The notes below the pieces were generated by a model. The model did no database searches, was not told where the DNA came from, and worked only from the letters and a program-made list of their open reading frames with translations. Shown piece by piece: positions 57,367 through 64,000 of a DNA stretch of 64,000 nt. The DNA comes from Centroberyx gerrardi. Lineage: Eukaryota; Chordata; Actinopteri; Beryciformes; Berycidae. Position 1 is the first letter of the stretch. Each line of letters opens with the position of its first letter. The DNA is taken from NCBI RefSeq assembly GCF_048128805.1, contig NC_136003.1, positions 25,839,840 to 25,903,839 of the forward strand, given 5' to 3'. The position numbers and the translations under genes are program-made.

Positions 57367-59947
57367 TCAGCCTGGGAACTGCAGACAGCAACAGCAATTT
57401 CAGAGCTGTATTGGAGGCATGTATGTCTTTATCACAATATTTTCTTTCCCATGTGGCGTGAAAAGGTCGACTTCCGCATGTGTCTGTCGGAACAGCCGAG
57501 GTCAGAGGTCAGCACAGGTCAGATTTTCAAATGGCAGGAAGCTGAAGGCTCAGCATTAAAAGGTCAAGGAGGAGTTCAGTGTCAACACAGAAACATTGAA
57601 TAATCTGCTCCCCCACAAAGCAGAGGAGCAGGCGTTTCCACTGAAGGAGCAGGCTCTCATCCCAGGAAGCTGTAAATTCACTTGGGCTCATCGGGGGGTT
57701 ACAAGGGAGAAAGTCTGGGAGGCAGACCGTCTTCTGTGGCGTCTCTCACCGTTTCCTTGACTTGAATTCTACTATCTCTGTTCATAGCGCTGTCAGATAA
57801 GTGAGGGCTGTAGAGGAAGGCTTGACATCTTCAGGGACACACACAACAAAAACCTTGTCAAGAGGGAATTTTGATAAGTGATGTGCCGGTGCAACAAAAA
57901 TAGCTTTTAGTGGGACGAGGGTGCCAACGCGGCATAAATATCCAACATGGTCCATACAGAAACTCCCAAAAATCCCTTCTTGTCCATTCTTGGGAGTTGC
58001 TGTCTACCTATCATGCAGGTTTTTTGATGCAGAGTTTGGTTATAGTACAATTAAATGCTCCTGCATCAAGAAAGGATCATGACATTTAGAGTATTCATTA
58101 AAGCAGGACCTATTATTGATCTTTTATGTACATTTTAATTTTCAAAAGAGCATTTTTATAGTGGGTTCTGATACGAGTATGGGACTTTGGACTTGCGCCA
58201 CAATATTAATTTCTTTTTGGAAGGTTGACTTGGATGAGATTTCGTGGTAGCTGGCCTGGGACGCTGGCCCGGGACCTCAAAAATCTGTCATCACCTGTTG
58301 TAGTACACTGGACATGCTAGTAGCAGATGGAGGGTGTAAATTCCTCTTCCTCATCTGTAGAAACGGACTGGGGGAAAGATAAGACCGGAAAAAGGCAGTT
58401 GAGGTGGGAGAAGAGCTGATAACAGGTCACACTGCCTCTTCCACACGCACACTTTCTCACCAGCAGCTGTGAAGAACCTGCTTCTCATCAGCCAGGGATT
58501 GTTCAGTGGTGGGATTAGAGAGGAAAGATGGAAGGGGGGGGGGGGTAGTAAACAAAGAAAACAGAAGAAAAAGTCTAGGGTTTTATCATCAAATCCACAT
58601 TCATTTTGAGACATTAGTATAATTACCTTGAACAAACAATGCAACAGTACCACTGGTGTGAAAAAGAAGCTGACAGACATCACATAGCATCCTTAATTAA
58701 AGATTTTTTTACAGGAGATTTGATAGTATATTGCAAATTGCGTGAAGCGGCTTTCACATAGGATGCGATAATTCCACCCCTGCGCTCTTAAACCCATTGT
58801 TTCTAACGGCTTGTGCCGCACATGAACAAATTTTCGCTCCAGCTCAATGCCCTCACACCCAACTTTTACGCCGCATGTTATGATGCAAACCTTGTACGCC
58901 CAGTAGAAACAACAAGGGAAGTAGCCAGCCAGAAGGGGAAAGAAAACAGCGGAAAAAATGATTCTAGCAGCATCAGAATTTCCCAAATCACCCAAGACAT
59001 GTCTGAAGTTGCATTGGGACCTTGTTAGAAAAGCTCTCTCCAGGAAGAATGCTTCTCAGCAAGTGAGCATACCAAGTGTGTTTAAAAATGCCGTGGAGAT
59101 TAGCGATCTATGACCATTGGGTGTTATATTGTCAGCTGCCTGGGCATATTCTACATTTAGCGAGATAACGAGCTGGAGGAATGGCTCCTCTCCCCGCTTC
59201 GTGAAAACTCTATTTTTTTTCAACCATCTAGTCAAGCGTTGCGCTGTACCAAGCATCGAGCAAACCGCATGCTATCAGAAAGACCCATGAGAGTGTAATG
59301 TGACAGGGCTGTCAGCGATCAAATCAAACTGCGCCATATGCCCCCTTTACAGCACGACCCAACAGCCGGAATAGCTATTCTAGAGATGTCTGATGTACAG
59401 TAGGGTACAATGCGGCCTTGTGCCGATCCATTAGCGCCCACCCATGGAGGCGGCCTCACCTCTGACCTGCCCCGTCTCCCTCGCCGCCGTCTCGTCCTGA
59501 GCGACGGCAGCAGCAGTGACAGTGGCTGTTGGGGATGGCATGGCACTGAGTGGCCTTGTGGGACGTCTGTTTGAAAGAAAAGCCCTGTCATATACCACCA
59601 GTGGGTCCGTGGGTGATGGCTAGAGTCACATGTGGCCGCCATTGACCGTGATGATGTTTCCAGGCCTTCCACGGTGGTCTATACGGTATACTGATGCATT
59701 TACTGCAGTAAACAAGAAGCTGCTTCACTGGAACTCCCATCATATCTGTATCCTCTTATTTTTTTGCAAAGGATAACATTATTTAATTTCTATCCTGCTG
59801 ACAAGCCTCTCTCTCTCCCTCTCCCCCCCTGTCTCTCTCTCTCTCTACAGCACATGGTAAAGAAGATGTGGGAGGCATTTTTAAATCCCCAAATCCCTTG
59901 TTCATATCCAGCTGTCACCAAGTGTCAATTACTCATGATACAATGAC

Positions 59948-59998
<51 letters not shown>

Positions 59999-60990
59999 CA
60001 GCGGGAGAGACAGCGGGAGAGAGAAATAGAGATAGAAACAGACAGAGAGAGCTGCAGCATATGTGCTGTGCTGGTATTCTATGCTGGAGGGTCGATATGA
60101 GTCCTGGGATTTCTTCTGCTCACGCTCAGGTTTCGCTGAGTGACCTCTATGAGCACCCACACTCAACTGCAGGACACACACACACACACACACACACACT
60201 TGGTTCTCTTTCCCTTTAGACACACACACACACATAGACACGCACACACAAACACTGTATGCGAGCGTCCAAAATCAATACAGCTGATAGCAGACAAACA
60301 CAGTACATGCATGCTCTCCTCCTGCCAAGCACATCTGACTAATACTTCCTTCATTAAACACCGGACATGAGACATGTGTGGGCCTCTTTCATCTGAAATT
60401 GAAAACACCTTTTTTGTTTTTTTGAAGATCTCAGTCCCTTTACCTTCGCCAGAGTTTTGTTTTCACTTCCAAAAGCGCCGTTCAGCTTTCAGTTGAGTAA
60501 ATTTGCATTAAACGTGCGGAAGCGCTGAGCGTCTGCTCGAGTGTTTGCCCTCGATAGCAAGAGAGAGATTAAAAAAACAGATACCAGCGGACATCTTCTC
60601 TTCTCCTTATTACCCCCCCTCCCTCCCCCCCAGCCCTTCACTCTTTTCTCCTATGTCAACCCCCCTCCTCCCTTCTCTCTCTCTTTCTCTCTCTCTCCCT
60701 CGAGTGGCTGGGCCAGTGGAGCAGTGGAAGGTGGCCAGTGTGCATTCAGTGCCTTCACCGCTGCAGTGTAATTACTCTTGCTAATCAGAGCACTTTACAG
60801 CAGCTCCTCTGTTCATCTACTCCTCCATGCCCCCCCAACCCCCACACCCCTAACCCCCCACCCCTTTTCCCCCCTCTCCTCTCTCCCCACTCCCTCCTGA
60901 CACTCTGCCTCTCTGTCTGCCCTCCCCTCCACTCTCCCTATTAACCCTCCCTCTACAGAAGGCAGAGCACTCGCTTGAATAATTTGAAGT

Positions 60991-60992
<2 letters not shown>

Positions 60993-61034
<42 letters not shown>

Positions 61035-61036
61035 GT
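60993..61036. repeat. (GT)n microsatellite
   Basis: About 21 GT units with one GC interruption. Confidence 0.95.
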
Positions 61037-61515
61037 GTGGAGCAGGAGACACAGTGGAAGATAGACATAGAGGCAGAAGTGAGACAGAGGGAGAGTGTTT
61101 GGTGGCTGATAAAGAGGTCATTGTGCGTGTGCTGCGCCTGATAGCAGCTCTTCTCCACCCTAAAACTGGCAGCAGCCAAGACGTCAACCTCCGCACAGAC
61201 CCTGGGGTTAACTTCACCATAAAGACCTCAATGGCTAATAAAAATTAAATCTTTTTTTTTTTTTTCTCCTCCACGCCCCTCCAATAAACACATCTCCCTG
61301 CACACATAGCCCCCACGCTCATAAAATCCTAGGCTAGTTTTATTTTGTTTCGTGGCTGTTTTAAATCCACTGAAGCCAAAATAAAATTGTTATAGCACGG
61401 CCGCCGCCGCCGCCGCCGCCTTTAAGGTCCATTCTGCTCCAACTGAGGTATGCAGCCTCTGGAGCCGCAGGTTTATCCCTTGGTCTGCAGCCAGCCATGT
61501 TTTCTACATCAACCT

Positions 61516-61548
<33 letters not shown>

Positions 61549-62750
61549 TGACAGTATATCTGTACTATACTGTACTGTAGCTGTAGTCTGTCTCTGTGTT
61601 GAGTCAGTGTGACGTAAAGCAGACTCCCAGGGGAGCTGTCATCTTGGCTCAGGATGAGAAAGACACTCATAACTTACAGCGACTCCTGAGGTGCGACTGA
61701 TGTATATGTCTGCATGGAGGGAACATTCATTGCACCAAGGAAGGCACTTAGTGCAGGATGACTTGTTTAAAAAAACAGCTGTGTGATCGCCCACTCTAAG
61801 GGAAGGAGTTTCACTCGTAGCTAATGCGACTAGGTTCTTTGACTTTCAGTATAGTCGAAGGCCAGACCGACCTGCACGCTCTCTCACACTTTCACACCTT
61901 CCATTCAGAATTTATCCTATTTGGAAGCTCGTGTTGCATTGCTAATACTATTAGCCGGCCCTGCATTAGCTGGATGATGTATGGTGTAGTTGAGGAAACC
62001 TGACTACTTCCCAAGAAAGGTCAAGAAATGCGTGTAATACAGACACCCATGCGGCGCTCCTGTGAGCACTCCCTCCTTTTAGACAGATCCAAATCAATAA
62101 CACGGCTTTAAATAGGCTGTGCATTATTTCTGTGTTTCTAAGTATGGCGCGCACATGTGCTGTATTTGTCCGTTCGTGAATGATATTTTCTACCGTTTCA
62201 GTAAACCAATCCCTCCCATGGGAGGTAGGAATGCCCTGTCATCACCGCGCAGACAGACAGGCCAATGTAGGACTCTTAATGAGCAACAGAACTTTTTCAA
62301 ATACGTCCACTTAAGTGGACCATCACAGTCCCATCGGACTATTAAGTGGAGTAACCCTGTGTAAATTATGCAAAAAATCAATATGGAGAAACTTCTGCCA
62401 TGTCAGTGAAAAGAGAATGTATGCGTAGACAGCTTCTCGTTGTGATGGTCCGCTGCATTTCTTCATGTCAGACTGTCAGCTGACCACATTACTGGTCATA
62501 ACACTCAGTTATTCAATTTATTTTTCCCATCCCAAAATATCACATTTAAAGGAATAGTTTTGGGGAGATTGTCCCGTCAACTTACTTGTTAAGTGATGAG
62601 AACATACAGTATACCAAAATCATCCATGTGTCTCACGTTCACTCCGGTGCTCCATGCGAACACTGGAAACACTTCAGCATACACTATGTTGAGTGATAGT
62701 AGACGACTAGTATTATCTACTGAGCGCTTCAAAAGTAGTTTTTTGATTTT

Positions 62751-62761
62751 TAATAATAATA

Positions 62762-62791
<30 letters not shown>
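62751..62791. repeat. (AAT)n microsatellite
   Basis: About thirteen AAT units with a single slip near the left end. Confidence 0.95.
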
Positions 62792-62793
<2 letters not shown>

Positions 62794-64000
62794 ATATTCA
62801 ATAATATTGAAAAACAATTAATTTGTCATTTTTAACTGATTTAGTCACTCAGTCGTAAAATTTCCAGCCATGACCTACAGTGTCATACATACAGGAAAAA
62901 TATGTATTAATACATTGAGTATTGAGTAGTAACAGGCTGTATAGTAAGAAGACTGACTTTAGTAGTAAAATGCTGTCTGTGGTTTTTATTATATGGCCTG
63001 TATTCATAAATTTAAAAAATGAAGTATCATTAACTCAATATATCCAATTTTACCAGAACTACTTCAGGTGAGCAACTGCACAGTGATTTTTCACTATACA
63101 CTGTCTCCCATCAGCCTTCACTTCCTATGGAAACAGGAAGTAGTCCATGGTAGTTCAAAACAGTATGTTATTTTTCAATCTCCTACACAAAACTGCCAGA
63201 CTTAGCCACATACCATTCAAGACTACTTACCATTTACTTTTAGAGCAGGTACAAGTTCTTATTTTCTCCCTTTTGAGATAATGCTAGTTGCCTATTATCA
63301 CTCAACAGACAGATATTGGTGTTTATGCTCTCATCAAGTAAGGTAAGTTGTTATATTATATTGTATGTATGTATATTGTTTGTACATTTTTGGGGTGCAT
63401 TAACAGTAAACTCGATGAAGCAAAAATTAAGCATGAAAGTTGCTGTTACAACATGTTGGCAGTCTATACTGCACTCATTGTAACCACTGTACCGAGTTTA
63501 CCCATCACACAACCGATCGCACAGCCATCGTACCGTAGGACGACCCGTACCGTTGTTGGGAGAGGGCGTCCCAGTCCACCGAGACTGCCTCGGCCTTGAT
63601 GGAGGCCCCGGGGGTCTCCACAGGGTTAAGCCCATGTGAGCCAGTATGAAGCTAATGAGGAGCAGCCTGAAGTTCTGCTGGGAATTACCGGCTCAGATCT
63701 GAACCAGGCCGCACAGGCTCCGTTCCCACCAGGCTGCTGAGCTCAGAGAAGTTTTGGTTTGGCTGAGCAGACCTTCTCCTCTGCCTGCTGCACCGTGCCC
63801 TCAGGGAACGAATAATCTGCAGACTCTCCAAGCCTTTCTACCATCTGTCAGAAACGCTGCATTGTTACTTATGTTTCGCAACAGTTTCACAACAGATAGT
63901 GTGAAAGGGACTATACAGTGCAGTGCAAGGCAGTTTGGCTCTGCTAACAATAGCAGTGAGTGGCTGGATAAATTGTGTTGCCAGGACAAGACCATGCCCC

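Larger units (their letters stand above)
57289..64000 (+). other. Probable downstream ngfr intron
   Basis: No transmembrane or death-domain coding sequence found. Contents are CA arrays (57325-57364, 60174-60199), GA blocks (59946-60040, 61517-61543), a GT array (60993-61036), CCG repeats (61399-61421) and AAT repeats (62751-62791). A G-run lies at 58537-58547. Confidence 0.5.

Noticed and set aside
59830..59945. Strong acceptor-like CTCTCTCTCTACAG followed by an open frame, as a possible next ngfr exon
   Set aside because: The downstream frame shows no stalk, transmembrane or death-domain sequence, and the pyrimidine tract is a simple repeat.

Overview
This looks like a draft-assembled teleost fish chromosome: vertebrate split genes with GT-AG introns, a tRNA-derived SINE, hAT-type MITEs, LINE and piggyBac relics, very many CA/GA/GT microsatellites, and one 200-bp N gap. 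There is no prokaryotic or viral content. Four protein-coding loci can be supported. They are the erythroid anion exchanger band 3 (slc4a1, minus strand, 3' end cut by the window edge), selenoprotein W2 (selenow2-type, minus strand, complete, with an in-frame Sec TGA and a recognisable SECIS element), a multi-domain IMAP-family GTPase gene (gimap8-like, plus strand, complete coding region), and the ectodomain exons of the neurotrophin receptor p75 (ngfr, plus strand, first and last exons not seen). In human, SLC4A1 and NGFR both lie on 17q21, so their presence in one window agrees with an old chromosomal association.

Layout. 1-6450: sixteen coding exons of slc4a1 in reverse order, with a hAT MITE and a SINE in its introns. 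6451-8500: 5' flank of slc4a1 with a candidate non-coding exon and a GATA plus CACCC/GC-box cluster. 9000-12850: nested LINE remnants. 12850-16200: no gene seen. 16220-16535: a decayed partial second copy of the selenow2 gene. 18976-20205: selenow2 with its SECIS. 20846-21186: a hAT MITE with perfect target-site duplication. 21922-29216: the IMAP GTPase gene, five coding exons, one GTPase-type module per large exon. 29217-49471: long gene-poor stretch with a 540-bp MITE, a nearly intact piggyBac element, LINE tails, large GA arrays and the N gap. 49472-57288: two ngfr exons encoding all four cysteine-rich domains. 57289-64000: the downstream ngfr intron as far as I can tell, rich in simple repeats.

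The genes do not form a pathway. They are neighbours with separate roles: red-cell chloride/bicarbonate exchange, selenium-dependent redox biology, an immune-type GTPase, and neurotrophin signalling. The most informative points are the complete Sec-TGA/SECIS pair, the selenow2 relic 3 kb away, the serial IMAP architecture with a degenerate fourth module, and a piggyBac copy with matching ends whose readable transposase is interrupted by one stop codon.
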